Positions 10,329 through 20,874 of a stretch of DNA of 64,000 nt are shown here, piece after piece. This DNA is from Polynucleobacter necessarius. Its GTDB lineage: Bacteria > Pseudomonadota > Gammaproteobacteria > Burkholderiales > Burkholderiaceae. Below the pieces are notes generated by a model. It saw nothing but the letters and a program-made list of their open reading frames with translations. It made no database searches and was not told the origin of the DNA. Within the stretch, counting starts at the first letter, position 1. Each line of letters opens with the position of its first letter. Where the stretch lies: the NCBI RefSeq assembly GCF_900095215.1, contig NZ_LT606949.1:1214690-1278689 (forward strand), read 5' to 3'. The translations under genes and the position numbers were made by a program.

Positions 10329-10687
10329 GGGACCGACATGGTTTCGACGTGGATTACAAAGCATCAAGGGCATACCGAGGACCCGTTATCTCGTAAATCA
10401 ATGGGAATGTAATAACTGCTAACGACGAACGTTACGCACTAGCCGCTTAATTGCGGTTGCCCCTGAACTGATTCTCTCTTGGGTCAGGTAGCACAAGCTA
10501 CATCAGGGTCATATACAAGAGATAAGACTATTTTGTGTCACGAAGAATAGTACGAAAACCTAGTGAATCGTCAGCGAGGAACGTGTCAATCCGTGCCTAA
10601 CTGATTAAATCAAACGATATGACTAAGTATGTAGAACTTGTTGTAGAGGATTTGCGGACGCGGGTTCGATTCCCGCCGGTTCCACCA
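10329..10687 (+). ncRNA. ssrA: transfer-messenger RNA (tmRNA)
   Basis: tmRNA rescues stalled ribosomes and tags the nascent peptide. The 5' GGGACCG pairs with CGGTTCC next to the 3' CCA to form the alanine-type acceptor stem. The T-arm GGGTTCGATTCCC is at the 3' end and the conserved GACATGGTTTCGACG is at the 5' end. The tag frame resumes at GCT (10418) and reads ANDERYALAA, ending in TAA (10448-10450). The CCA is encoded at 10685-10687. The one-piece form and the pseudoknot-rich interior are typical of betaproteobacteria. No sign of decay. Just upstream, TTTAAAGCC-AGC-GGCTTTAAA (about 10284-10304) can fold into a hairpin of unknown role. Confidence 0.97.
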
Positions 10688-10701
10688 TTTTTAAGTCTGT
10701 A

Positions 10702-10739
10702 AATGTTAAACGCCACCCTCCTCGGTGGCGTTTAACATT
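10702..10739 (+). terminator. long hairpin after ssrA
   Basis: A perfect 16-bp inverted repeat begins AATGTTAAACGCCACC, has a six-base loop CTCCTC and returns. It sits 15 bases beyond the tmRNA CCA end and has A/T-rich flanks in both directions. The next gene is convergent, so a bidirectional terminator or 3'-processing structure is likely. Confidence 0.8.
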
Positions 10740-10775
10740 GTTACTCGCGCATTACGCGCACGCATGATCTACGCA

Positions 10776-12847
10776 TCAATTAAATTGGTAGCTCATGCCA
10801 GCTTGAAAATTCAGCGGCGCTCCAGCAAAAATACCATCCGGACTTCGGCTAGCAATATAGCGTTTATCAACTAAGTTATTGATTACTCCAAATACTTTCC
10901 AATCCTTATTGATTGGATAGTTCGCACTCCAATTCACAGTCGCAAAAGCAGGTATCTCGCCTAAAGTTCCAATCGTATTTTGCGCCACCGTATTAGCTGA
11001 ATCAGCATATTGGGCAGAAACATAATTCAAACTAAGTAATGTATTCAACCCATTCTTTTCGTAACTGATTCCCAGATTGGAGGTGAGCTTAGGGGTGTAA
11101 TAAGGAATGCGATTGCCATCTCGTCCCAAGGAATTGGTTCCCACAAACTTTGCCACCGGGATATAGGTTGCATTTCCATTGATGCCCCAGCCGCGCCCCC
11201 GGGCATCAGCTAAAGAAGCCTCAGCACCTGGATGCAATCTTTTCCCACCATTCGCTTTTGAAATTCCAGCGGCCAAACTTGGATTCACGATCTGGTTGCT
11301 AAAGTTCATACTAAAAATAGCTGAATCATAAGAAAAAGCGCCTGCTCGTCCACGCAATCCCAATTCCATATTGGTAGAACATTCTGGCGCCAACTGCTGA
11401 TCAACCCCTTTGTCATCAATCGCTGTTGCCAATTGGGCTGGCGCAAAGCCTTTATAAATGCTGCCGTACACCTGAGCCTGGGGAGTTAGTTGCCAGGTTG
11501 CCCCAATTTGCGGAATTGTCTCCACATTTTTAGCGCTACCCGATTGACCGGTGATGACATTTGAACGAGTTTGGTTGTAGCTTGCAATTCGCACCCCCGG
11601 AATTACGGCAAAGTTTTTAGTTAGCAAAAATCGATTCTGGCCATGCATCGCCAACGAATTCGCTTTATTGTCTTCCTGCAATGAAACTCGACCGGAATAA
11701 GCCAAGGTTTGAGAGCTCACCAATTGATTAATTTGAGATTCTGTATGCAAACGGATAGCGAACTCCGCTTCGTTAGTGATGCCTAAGGCTTTGTATGCAT
11801 GGCTTACCCGAGAATCGATGCCTAGCATTTGAAACTCTCGATTGCGCCCAACTAGACAGTCAGAGCCAACATTGCACGCCTTAAAAATCGTAGCATCTTG
11901 GGTTCGATTCAAAATACTTTGTCGCCAATAGTCTCGCGACAACTTGCTCCAATACATCAAAGTATTGATTTTGGTATCTGAATTCAGCTCCAAAGAATGG
12001 TTGATATCCACTGCATTTCTTTGGGTAATAAATCGATCGTTTGACGGCAGATTATCTTTACTTCGATTCATGTATTGAGTGGGACGCAGCCCCACATAAG
12101 ACGTATTGATATTGTTGTCGTAATGCGTGTATTTCAGGCTGAGCCACTGATTTTGCGCAACCTCAATACCTCCCTGTAGGAGAATGTCATACATCTTAAA
12201 ACCATTGGCCTGATAACCACTAGACTCGGATTGAATCAAATTAATTCCCCCGATTGCGCCGTTCGATGACGACTTCCCTCCTGCCTCTATCTCCGCCAAG
12301 CGATAGCCATAATCACCCACTTTGCCGGTTAACTTAAACCCATGAGAAGGTGTTTTGCTGAGGTAGTTCACTACCCCACGTATTGCAAGCCAGATGCGCC
12401 CTTTAATACTTCAAGTCCAGAGATTCGTTCTATTGGCGGACTGTAATAAGAGGCATTTGAAATGAATAGGCTCGGTTGAATTGGTGCGTTCCTCCAACAA
12501 CAATACCTTTGAGCTACGGCTTGGATTCAGGCCGCGAATCGATATTGGGCATTGCCCCAAAACCGCCTTCATCCCCCCCGAATATTGACGCCAGGCACAG
12601 TCCGCAAGACATCCTGCAGTGATTGAGGCTGTAACTCCTCCATCTTTTGCTGATTGATAACATCGACCGTACCTGGAATTTTGCTCAAAGCATATTCTTC
12701 TGAGCAAACGATATCAATCTTAGGTAGCTCAATATCTTGATCTTTGGCCCAAGCTAAAGAAGAACTTCCATACAACAATGCAAATGATGAAATCCAGGCA
12801 AGCCCACATTTTGAGGACGAAAAACTACTTGATGCTTCATATACCAT
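10776..12847 (-). pseudogene. TonB-dependent outer membrane receptor (probable heme/siderophore), broken
   Basis: Reading leftward, the first piece (12570-12847) has a signal peptide and a plug domain with VDVINQQKMEELQPQSLQDVLRTVPGVNIRGG-type sequence. The frame then breaks near 12580. A middle piece (about 12411-12560) reads LEERTNSTEP in one frame and continues the plug in another. A large beta-barrel piece (10776-12371, 531 residues) runs to the C-terminal aromatic FQAGMSYQF. At least two frame changes separate the three parts. Lying just downstream of hemP and tonB suggests heme or hemin import, but the substrate is an inference from context. The barrel itself still looks clean, so inactivation is recent. 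Confidence 0.88.
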
Positions 12848-12916
12848 GTGATAACAAAAAATCGCTGGCTATATGCATATGAAAATGCTCTTGCTGGCTA
12901 ATGACTTATGACAGAA

Positions 12917-13084
12917 TTACTTTGTCAGAATGAGCTTCCCCAGTTTAGTCATTCGCAATTGATAGGTATGGCCCTCATGCAGAATTAAGACTTGCTTCAT
13001 GCAACCCAATAGGGCCTCACTTGCAATAAGCTGTGGCAATATTTGAGCCGATTGAACACATTTCGGGCGAGACGCTGATGATGT
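12917..13084 (-). pseudogene. hemP: hemin uptake protein HemP remnant without a start codon
   Basis: Translating the reverse strand up to the TAA at 12917-12919 gives ILPQLIASEALLGC, then LILHEGHTYQLRMTKLGK and finally LILTK. The last two blocks fit the HemP signature (short peptide ending RLTRNGKLILTK). HemP is a small basic protein encoded beside heme receptors and reported to act in their regulation. The frame is open back to a TAA at 13085-13087 but contains no usable ATG, GTG or TTG at its N-terminus; the only internal ATGs are too late. The start has probably been lost by an indel, so I call it broken with moderate confidence. Confidence 0.72.
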
Positions 13085-13099
13085 TTAATTGCTCAAGTA

Positions 13100-13667
13100 C
13101 TAGACTTCCAATGAAAATTGAATGAGGGTCTGAAAACACTGCGCAGAAAGACTGATGGAATTTTCTGCAATCGGCGCAAATCTCCATTGAACTAAAGTAT
13201 TCAGCGCCGATCGATCCAGGCCTTCAAATCCCGAGCTTTTAAAGACCTCGACTGCTTGCACAAGACCATGTTCGTTTACACACATTCTGACGATAACCAA
13301 CCCCTGCTCCCAAAGCCGCCTACTCGCTAGTGGGTAGAGCGGTTTAGGGTTATAAATAACTGACCTAGCATCTCCTTTTGCCTCATGACCCACTCCTCTG
13401 CTATCACCCAGGCTTTTGGAATCATTTGAGGTGCTTGAGCTGATGTATTTGCCATTTGAGACCGAACTTGTTTGAGGTTTAGCTGAAAATTGTTGGTGCG
13501 AAGATGCGCCCACTCTTTCCCACGCCAGATTTACCATCAGAACCCCCCGGAATCTCTAAGCCTCTACCCACCAGAGATCCGGACATAAGACTCAACAAAA
13601 CCAACAAATAAGAGATTGCTACCGCTGAAATGAGAACAATATTGCGAGAGCGCGGACTACTAAACAA
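13100..13667 (-). pseudogene. tonB: TonB-type energy transducer, frameshifted
   Basis: TonB carries proton-motive energy from the inner membrane to outer membrane receptors. The upstream piece (13479-13667) has a membrane anchor IVLISAVAISYLLVLLSLM and then shifts out of frame. The downstream piece (13100-13537) holds a linker and a TonB C-terminal domain (YPLASRRLWEQGLVIVRM, then FEGLDRSALNTLVQWRFAP). The two frames overlap around 13480-13540, so one indel there explains the break. The upstream piece can only begin at TTG. Order tonB, hemP, receptor on one strand supports a dedicated heme-uptake operon. No clear Fur box was seen in the 160 bases upstream (13668-13826). Confidence 0.82.
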
Positions 13668-13826
13668 ATGGCATCCTTAAGAGATAAAAGAGAAAAACTG
13701 CAGCCCATCTACTGACAAAAGTTGCAGTAAGTGAACTATTACGCTGAATGATTTTAAGGATGATGTGATTGATTAACAACCATAATCCCAATGGGTACGG
13801 GGCTTGTAGGGCTATTGAATGTGGTA

Positions 13827-14999
13827 CTACTTAACAGCTAAACGCCAAAGTGAAGTCACTGCCTTTGATCGAGCAGCGTGCAAGGCATCTGTTTTATTGA
13901 ATACTTTTTGATGTGTTGGTTTGGGATCAATGCGACTCAACACTTTTAATCCAGCCTGTTCAACCCAACTAAGCAACTCCGCTCTTGTTCTCAAACCCAA
14001 ATGTTCGGCCAAGTCGGAAAGTATTAACCAGCCCTCACCGTCAGCGAGCAAATGATTCTTTCAATTACTCACAAAGCCCTTCAACATCTGACTCTCAGGA
14101 TCATATACCGCATGCTCTAGGGAGGAGCTTGGTCTAGCGGGCAACCATGGCGGGTTGCAAACAATGAGTGATGCTTTTCCTGATGAAAATACATTGGTTT
14201 TGAGAATTTCTATTTTGGATTGCAGGCCTAGACGCTCAATATTTTCTTGCGCACAGGCAATCGCGCGATCATCTAAATCTGTCGCAGTAATTTTTTGAAT
14301 CCCACGCAACGCCAAAACCACTGAAAGCACCCCAGCACCCACCCCAATATCGAATGCGGTGGAATTTTTCTTGATGGCTGCAGGCAACGGCGTCTTTAAC
14401 ACCAACTCGATATACCCTCCGCGCACCGGCGAAAACACACCGTAATGGGGATGAATACGAATCTCTTCATCGTCCCTTGTTAAAACCTGCACACCCTTCT
14501 TGCGCCACTCATGAGCGCTAATCACACCAAGCAATTCGCGCAAAGAGATAACGTAAGCCTCTGATTGAGGGCCATAAGTCTCAAGACATGCTTGAGCTAC
14601 ATTAGGAGCACGCCGCAAAGAGATGCTATAATCAGCATTCACCTGAAGCAAAATCATCCCGAGAATACGAGCGCGCTGTGACTGAGCAAGGCGATAGAGA
14701 TTGAATGCGTCTGAAGGGCTTTTGATCTTCTCTTTTGCCACCCTGTCAGCTCTGGTGGATTTCTTTGAGGGCTTATCAACTCTTCTTACTAAAGCCTGCA
14801 AGAGCCGCTTTGCATTCTGAAAGTCACCTTTGTAAAGCATCGCCGTACCCTCACAGGCGAGGCGATAAACCACATCCGCAGTCAACATATAATCGGCGAT
14901 TTGAATCCTTTTATGAGGGGCAATGCCGTTTTCAAAATGCCACTTAGCACTATGGGTTTGGCCACCCTCTCCCCACTGAAGAGTTACAGATGAGATCAC
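13827..14999 (-). pseudogene. class I SAM-dependent methyltransferase (N5-glutamine/RlmG-like), single in-frame TGA
   Basis: The first 312 residues contain a helical N-terminal region and a Rossmann methyltransferase domain with motif I FDIGVGAGVLSVVLALRG near residue 218. Motif IV is IVCNPPWLPAR, the NPPW form used by enzymes acting on glutamine or nucleobase amino groups. Translation stops at TGA (14061-14063). The same frame then continues without other lesion as LLADGEGWLILSDLAEHLGL to a stop at 13827, giving the normal C-terminus of about 77 residues. One substitution (for example TTA to TGA) accounts for the break. Substrate is unknown. A shortened product might fold but would lack the last strands. 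Confidence 0.82.
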
Positions 15000-15853
15000 C
15001 TAGGAAACCACAAGGCGATTATTTTGATAATCATCACTGGCCTGCTCTATCTCAGCACGGGTATTCATGACAAACGGTCCATATTGAACAATCGGCTCAT
15101 GCAGCGGTAAAGCCGCGAGCACAATGAATTGCGCGCCCATAGATCCAGCCCTAGCCTTCAAGCGATCTCCATCCCCAAGCACAATGGCAGCCTGCTTTGG
15201 AGCTGGCATCATCGGTCCACCTATCTCCAACTCGCCCTCATACACATAGACAAAAGCATTAAGCTCCTTGAGAATACGCTGTTCAAATTCAGCATTTGAA
15301 GTTAAATGCACATCCAAAAATAAAGGGGCTGTAGTAAGACCTTGAATTGGTCCTGGAACTTCCTCGCCATCGTGACCATAGGGGCCAGCAATCACGTTGA
15401 CTGACCCGCCATTAGCCAAGCTGACTTTGGTATATCCTCCGCTTGAATGTCTTTATACCCGGCCGCTTTCATCTTTTCCTTGGCGGGTAAATTAATCCAT
15501 AACTGAAAGCCCCGCATAGCGCCGCTCACTTATTGAGGCATCTCAGAATGAATAATGCCGCGCCCCGCAGTCATCCATTGCACGCCACCGGTTTTGAGGT
15601 GGCCCTGATTGCCCAAGTAGTCCTCATGCAACATGTGGCCCTCAAGCATATAAGTGACCGTCTCAAATCCACGATGTGGGTGCGCTGGAAAGCCTGCCAC
15701 ATCATCATTGGGGTCATTAGAAGAAAATTCATCTAGCATCAAGAAAGGGTCTAGCCGCACTTGATTTTGACCGCCAAGACTGCGCCGCAATTTCACACCC
15801 GCGCCATCCGAAGTGGTAATGCCGGGAATGATGGTTTGAGTATTGCGAATCAT
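15000..15853 (-). pseudogene. pirin family protein (quercetinase-like cupin), broken
   Basis: Pirins are two-domain cupins with a metal site in the N-terminal barrel. The upstream piece (15530-15853) has FPAHPHRGFETVTYMLEG, which supplies the metal histidines, and ends WMTAGRGIIHSEMPQ. TAA (15530-15532) follows, most simply CAA to TAA. The frame continues VSGAMRGFQLWINLPAK and then loses one base in an A-run near 15430. After that the C-terminal cupin resumes as LANGGSVNVIAGPYG to the stop at 15000. Two independent lesions mean no full-length product. It abuts the methyltransferase gene with no gap. Confidence 0.9.
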
Positions 15854-15894
15854 ATGGATGAATGCTTTGGCTTAGCCTTGACTGGGTGATGTCT

Positions 15895-16446
15895 TTAAGC
15901 CGGTGGGTGATCTTCAGGATTTACGTCTAGCGCAATCAAGAAACGAGACACCATATTGTAAGCAGCAATCACGGTGACTAACGCCACCGTGTCGGCATTT
16001 CCCGATGCTTTTTGCAAGCGCTTCATTAACTCCGGATCCACTTTGATATTACGCGTCATCTGAAAGGTCAATTCAGCGGCATCATTTTCAACTGGAGAGT
16101 ACAAATCTTTTGGGAAATTCGACTGCCAAATGAGGCGCAAACCTTGTACCTGCTCTTCTGTGCCACCCGCTTTCTTAAAGGGTGGGGCATGGTGAAAGCA
16201 TTCATATTCAGCGCCATTGAGCACCGCCACACCACACATAGCCAATTCACGCAGCTTGGGATCTAAAGAGAGATTATTGCGAATCTCTCCGATACAGTTA
16301 TTCCAACCATCGGCAATAGGAACGCTATGCAAAAGCATACGATCAAGATTGATAAATTGACCGCCACGTCGTTTGCGAATAGCGGCCACACACTCGGCTG
16401 GTTCAGCCAAGTCCATTGGTTGATACGGAATTAAACGTTCTGACAT
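15895..16446 (-). CDS. carboxymuconolactone decarboxylase family protein
   Basis: An intact protein of 183 residues from the ATG at 16444-16446; I prefer this to an upstream TTG because AAGAGAA sits just before it. The AhpD/CMD fold signature ELAMCGVAVLNGAEYECFHHAP has the E-x-C-x-x-H-H arrangement with only one cysteine of the AhpD CxxC pair. Redox peroxidase activity is therefore not supported, and the substrate is unknown. It follows a Bug-type receptor gene on the same strand with a short gap, suggesting a former catabolic unit for an organic acid. Confidence 0.82.
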   Translation of the reverse strand: MSERLIPYQPMDLAEPAECVAAIRKRRGGQFINLDRMLLHSVPIADGWNNCIGEIRNNLSLDPKLRELAMCGVAVLNGAEYECFHHAPPFKKAGGTEEQVQGLRLIWQSNFPKDLYSPVENDAAELTFQMTRNIKVDPELMKRLQKASGNADTVALVTVIAAYNMVSRFLIALDVNPEDHPPA

Positions 16447-16466
16447 AGATTCTCTTATCAATGCTT

Positions 16467-17480
16467 TTACTGAGCAGTTTCTTTAATATTGTTTTCAATC
16501 ACGAACTTACCCCAGATACCAATTTGCTTCCCAATAAACTCCTGAGCAGCTTCAGTGGTGCCTCCAACAATTTGAATGCCTTGAGCCTTAAACTTTTCAG
16601 CAACGGCTGGCGTTTTAAGCGCTTTATTCAAAGCTTTGTTCATCGCAGCCACAACTGCTGTCGGTGTTTTTCCAGGGGCCAATACCGCCCACCAAGCTGG
16701 TGCGCTCAATCCAGGGAAGCCACTTTCCGAAATGGTTGGAACATTCGGCAAAGACGGTGATCTTTTGGCTGTAGTGATAGCCAACGGAATGACGCCACCA
16801 CTATCAATATGGGGTTTCACCAAAAATTCAGAGCCAACCGCTAATTCAACTTGACCGCCTAAAGCGTCCTGCATCAAGGGACCGCCGCCACGATAAGGAA
16901 TGTGATTCCAATCAAAGCCCGATTGCTTCGCGAGACGAGCCATAGCCAAGTGCCCTAAGCTTCCAATACCAATGGAGCCATAACTAAATTGCTTACCAGT
17001 CTTGGATAAATCAACCAACTGCTTAAAGCTGGTGATGCCAGATTTTTTACTGGCAACCAACACCATTGGTGATGTTCCCACCAAAATCACTGGCGCAATA
17101 TCTTTGATAGAGTCGTAGGGGAGCTTATCTTTGAGGCTAGGATTAACACCGTGGGTATCGAATACCACTGCAAAGGTATAGCCGTCTGGATCAGAACGCG
17201 TCATTGCGGAAGTGCCAATCACACCCGAAGCGCCACCAACGTTTTCAACAATGACGTTTTGCTTTAACTCCGACTGCAAAGCATGCGCCAAGACACGAGC
17301 AACCTGATCGACAGAGCCGCCAGGAGGAAATACCGCAATTAAACGAATCGGCTTTTGAGTAGGCCAAGCGCCCACGCCTGCGGTTTGTGCAAACGCAAAA
17401 CTACTGAACCCTAAAACCATCAATGTGGCTAATAGACTGTTTTTAAAGCTTCTTTTGGCTATTTTTGCTAAATCCAGCAT
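16467..17480 (-). CDS. Bug/TctC-family tripartite tricarboxylate transporter substrate-binding protein (intact)
   Basis: A periplasmic receptor of the Bug family, which binds small carboxylates or amino-acid-like solutes. From the ATG at 17478-17480 (AGGAG eight bases upstream) it has 337 residues. The signal peptide ends around GFSSFAFAQ. Family hallmarks are KPIRLIAVFPPGGSVDQVAR, VIVENVGGASGVIG, DPDGYTFAVV and HIPYRGGGPLMQDALGG. This is the only one of five Bug genes in the window with an unbroken frame. No TctA or TctB membrane genes are nearby, so it would need a permease encoded elsewhere. Confidence 0.92.
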   Translation of the reverse strand: MLDLAKIAKRSFKNSLLATLMVLGFSSFAFAQTAGVGAWPTQKPIRLIAVFPPGGSVDQVARVLAHALQSELKQNVIVENVGGASGVIGTSAMTRSDPDGYTFAVVFDTHGVNPSLKDKLPYDSIKDIAPVILVGTSPMVLVASKKSGITSFKQLVDLSKTGKQFSYGSIGIGSLGHLAMARLAKQSGFDWNHIPYRGGGPLMQDALGGQVELAVGSEFLVKPHIDSGGVIPLAITTAKRSPSLPNVPTISESGFPGLSAPAWWAVLAPGKTPTAVVAAMNKALNKALKTPAVAEKFKAQGIQIVGGTTEAAQEFIGKQIGIWGKFVIENNIKETAQ

Positions 17481-17568
17481 GGATTTGTCTCCTGTCAATA
17501 AGACATTAAGGTTAACACCCCCGCAGCCTATTTGCTCGATAATTCGAGGGTATCCAAGTGAGAGAAAA

Positions 17569-18346
17569 ATGAAGTCGATTCTAAATATTGCCGCCTATTT
17601 ATTTGTCAGCCTAAATGTGACTTGCCAGCACTTCGCGCCAAAATGCTGGACGAATGGAATACACACCAGCTCAAAGGCACCATCCTACTAACAGGTGAAG
17701 GCATCAATCTGTTCCTGGCCGGCAAGGCGGATGAACTGCGTGGCTTTCTAGATTGGTTGCGCATGGACCCCCGCTTTAAACCCCTTGAGGCAAAAGAGAG
17801 CTGGTCTGAGGATCAACCTTTCAAAAAATGCTGATCAAACTGAAAAATGAAATCATCTGCATGAATCACCCGGCGATTCGCCCAGAAGAGGGTCGCGCTA
17901 ATTTCATTAGCCCTAAAAAATTACAAGAGTGGTTAGATCGTGGCACTGATGCTTGAGGTCGCCCTGTAGTCATGGTGGATACGCGCAATGCTGTTGAGGT
18001 CGACTACGGCACTTTTGAAAATGCTTTGCATTTCAATATCGAAAAGTTCACGGAGTTTCCCGCGGCTATCTCGGCACATAAAGAAGAATTAGCTGATAAA
18101 ACGCTGGTGAGTTTTTGAACCGGCGGGATTCGCTGCGAAAAATCAGGCCTATATATGCGAGAGATTGGCATGCAGCACAGCTACCAACTAGAAGGTGGGA
18201 TTTTGAAGTATTTCGAAGAGGTTGGCTCGGCTCATTACCAGGGTAGCTGCTTCGTCTTTGACGAGAGAGAGGCTCTTGAGCCAAACCGCGATTCCATCCC
18301 TGTAGAGCGCTCTATTCAAAAAAAACTGAAGGCTAATGCAGTCTAA
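17569..18346 (+). pseudogene. trhO: tRNA uridine(34) hydroxylase TrhO (YceA-type rhodanese), broken
   Basis: TrhO hydroxylates U34 of certain tRNAs. The start KSILNIAAYLFVSLN is normal. A one-base loss near 17620 shifts the frame to ALRAKMLDEWNTHQLKGTILL, and another in an A-run near 17828 precedes MLIKLKNEIICMNHPAIRP. A TGA then interrupts [16 protein letters not shown], and a second TGA replaces the first cysteine of the active-site loop normally reading CTGGIRCEK. The tail [16 protein letters not shown] to TAA at 18344-18346 is recognisable but shortened. Two frameshifts and two stops leave no doubt that it is dead. Confidence 0.9.
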
Positions 18347-18403
18347 GCAGAACCCAGGCCATAAATGAATTAACACGCTGTACAAAATTAATAAAAAACA
18401 ATA

Positions 18404-19423
18404 ATGCGGACTCGAGACATGTCTAAAACAATTAATCGGCAAAAGCCGATTTTTTTGTCATCCCTACTCTTTGCATTACTGGGAATGACAATCACCCTAA
18501 ACTCCCAATCACAAAGTGCGGCCATCCTCTATCCAGTAAAGCCAATCAAATTGATTGCGCCAGTGGCGGCTGGTGGCGGTCTAGATAACATTGCCCGTGC
18601 TGTTGCGGCAAAACTTTCCCGCCCAATTGGCCAAACAGTGGTTGTGGAAAACATAGGTGGCGGAGGTGGATCAATCGCTTCACAAGCAACTGCAAAAGCC
18701 CCGGCGGATGGCTATACCCTCATGATTGCGTATGTTGGCACACACGGCACCAATCCCGCTGTGCGTAAATTGCCTTATGACGCCCTCAAAGATTTCACAC
18801 CCATCGGCATGATTGGCGCGACGCCCAACGTCCTCATCATTAATCCTGATTTGCTAATCAAAAATTTCAAAGCGTTTGTAGATTACGCAAAAAAGAATCC
18901 CGCTAAGTTAAGCTATGGTTCCGCAGGTCCAGGCACATTGACCCACCTTGGCATGGAACAGCTAAAGTTAGCGGCCGGCATATTTATGGTGCATGCACCC
19001 TATCGCGGCGTAGGCCCTGCTTATACGGATTTATTGGCTGGCCAAACTCAAGCCATGTTCCCAACTTTATTTACAGCGCTCCCCTACATCATCACCAATC
19101 GCGTTCGCAGTCTAGCGGTTACTGGCTCAAAGCGCAGCATCGCCGCTCCCAATATTTCCACCTTCAAAGAGTTGGGTTACAGCGGGTTTGATGGACAATG
19201 ATGGTACGGCTTAGTTGGCCCGGCAAATTTACCGCCTGCCATCACAGCAAAGCTAAATACCGAACTCAACAAAGTTCTCGCATTACCAGACTTCTTAGAA
19301 ACAATGACCAATGAAGCGATGACTTTAATGCCAATGACACCACCTCAGTTTGCCAACTACATTAAAGAAGATATCGCGCGCTGGGCCAAAGTTGCCAAAG
19401 ATCGCAATATTGAAATTGATTAA
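18404..19423 (+). pseudogene. Bug/TctC-family substrate-binding protein, in-frame TGA
   Basis: A periplasmic solute receptor of the tripartite tricarboxylate transporter type. The N-terminal 265 residues include a signal peptide, KPIKLIAPVAAGGGLDNIAR, VVVENIGGGGGSIA and APADGYTLMIAYVG. A TGA at 19199-19201 cuts the frame after YSGFDGQ. The same frame then continues WYGLVGPANLPPAITAKLN to its natural end IEID at 19421-19423. The missing 73 residues contain a conserved lobe and the closing helix, so the truncated product is unlikely to work. No other lesion is visible. Confidence 0.88.
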
Positions 19424-19482
19424 ATTTTTACGCGCCTTTTTCTAAAAAATATTTCCCACCCATTCACAGGGACTTTTTTTAT

Positions 19483-20849
19483 ATGTCTCACGCTATCGCC
19501 GCAGCAGCTGATCTCAACGCCCCACCAGCAACTAAAATTTTGGCTGAGTTTGTGCATGCTCACCCAAGTCAAGGCTGGACCCCAGCAGTTGAACATGAAG
19601 CTCACCGCACATTTTTACACTGGCTTGGTTGCGATATTGGCGCAGCTAACCATGAGAGCGTGGAATCTTCATTGGCCGCTATTCGTGAATTTCAACCTGC
19701 GCCACAAGCCACCATTCTGGGTCGCAAAGATAAAGTGGATATGGGTGGCGCCGCTCTTATAATGGCATCAGCTCGCACACATTCGACTTTGATGACACCC
19801 ATCTCAAAACGGTGATTCATCCAGCAGGCCCAGTAGCTTCAGCGATCTTAGCCCTTGGGGAGCAGATCGGTGCCAATGGTCGCCAAATGATCGACTCCCT
19901 CATCCTGGGAATTGATGTGGCTTGCCCTGTAGGCAATGCAATGTATCCAGATCACTACCATCGTGGCTGGCACATCACCGACTCCACTGGTATGCTAGGA
20001 TCTGCCGCCGCATGCTCCCGCCTAATGGGTCTTGATCTACAAAAAACAACTAGGGCCTTAGGTATTGCCGCCTCACAACCCGTAGGTATGCGCGCACAAT
20101 TTGGCACGATGACCAAACCGTTTCATCCGGGCGGCGCAGCACGCGCTTGTCAACTTTCCGCCTTATTAGCAAAGCATGGATTCACAGCAAGCCCTAAAGC
20201 ACTCGAAGCTGGTCTTGGCTATATACAAACTGTTTCCACTAAATACGATTGGTCAGAAATTGATCGCGCCCTAGGCAAGTCGTTTGAAATTTCCCTAAAC
20301 ACCTACAAGCCTTTTGCTTGCGGCATTGTGATTCACCCAGCAATTGATGCCTGCGCCCAATTACGCGCCCAGGGAGTGAAGGCGGATGAAGTGGAGCGCA
20401 TTGAACTACGCGTTCATCCGCTGGTGCTGGAATTAACTGGCAAGAAAACACCTAAAGATGGTTTAGAGGGCAAGTTCAGCGTTTATCACGGCTGCGCAGT
20501 GGGCTTAATTTTTGGCCAAGCTGGCGAAGGTGAATACGCTGACGAGATCGTAAACCGCCCTGACGTGGTGGCATTACGCGCCAAAGTTAACGCCACTACC
20601 GATTTAGCGAAGCTTCTGTTGACGTTACAGCCTTCTTAAAAGATGGCAAAGAAGTCCACATCTTCGTTAAGAATGCGATCGGCTCTGTTGAGAATCCAAT
20701 GAGTGACGCGAACCTGGAACAGAAGTGCACCAGCGTGGCTGAACCCATCATCGGTAAAGAGAAAACCCCGTCAACTGATTTCCGCACTCTGGAAATTAGG
20801 ACAAGCATCCGATCTCACACAAATCCTCAGTCTTTGCGCTCCTGATTAA
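19483..20849 (+). pseudogene. MmgE/PrpD family protein (2-methylcitrate dehydratase superfamily), frameshifted
   Basis: Members dehydrate or isomerise branched tricarboxylic acids. The first piece (19483-19770) reads to GRKDKVDMGGAALI, then a one-base loss shifts the frame. The expected NGISSHTFDFDDTHLKT is readable in the next frame and leads into the long second piece VIHPAGPVASAILALGEQ. That piece breaks near 20600, where RFSEASVDVTAFLKDGKEV continues in a third frame. A last shift near 20795 is needed to reach LGQASDLTQILSLCAPD and TAA at 20847-20849. Adjacent Bug and 2-hydroxyacid dehydrogenase genes suggest an organic-acid pathway; the substrate is not known. Confidence 0.88.
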
Positions 20850-20874
20850 TTTCACTTGAAAGTTTTTTTCATCT

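Noticed and set aside
11895..11920. tRNA T-loop-like GGGTTCGATTC
   Set aside because: It lies inside the TonB-dependent receptor reading frame and has no acceptor or anticodon stem around it.
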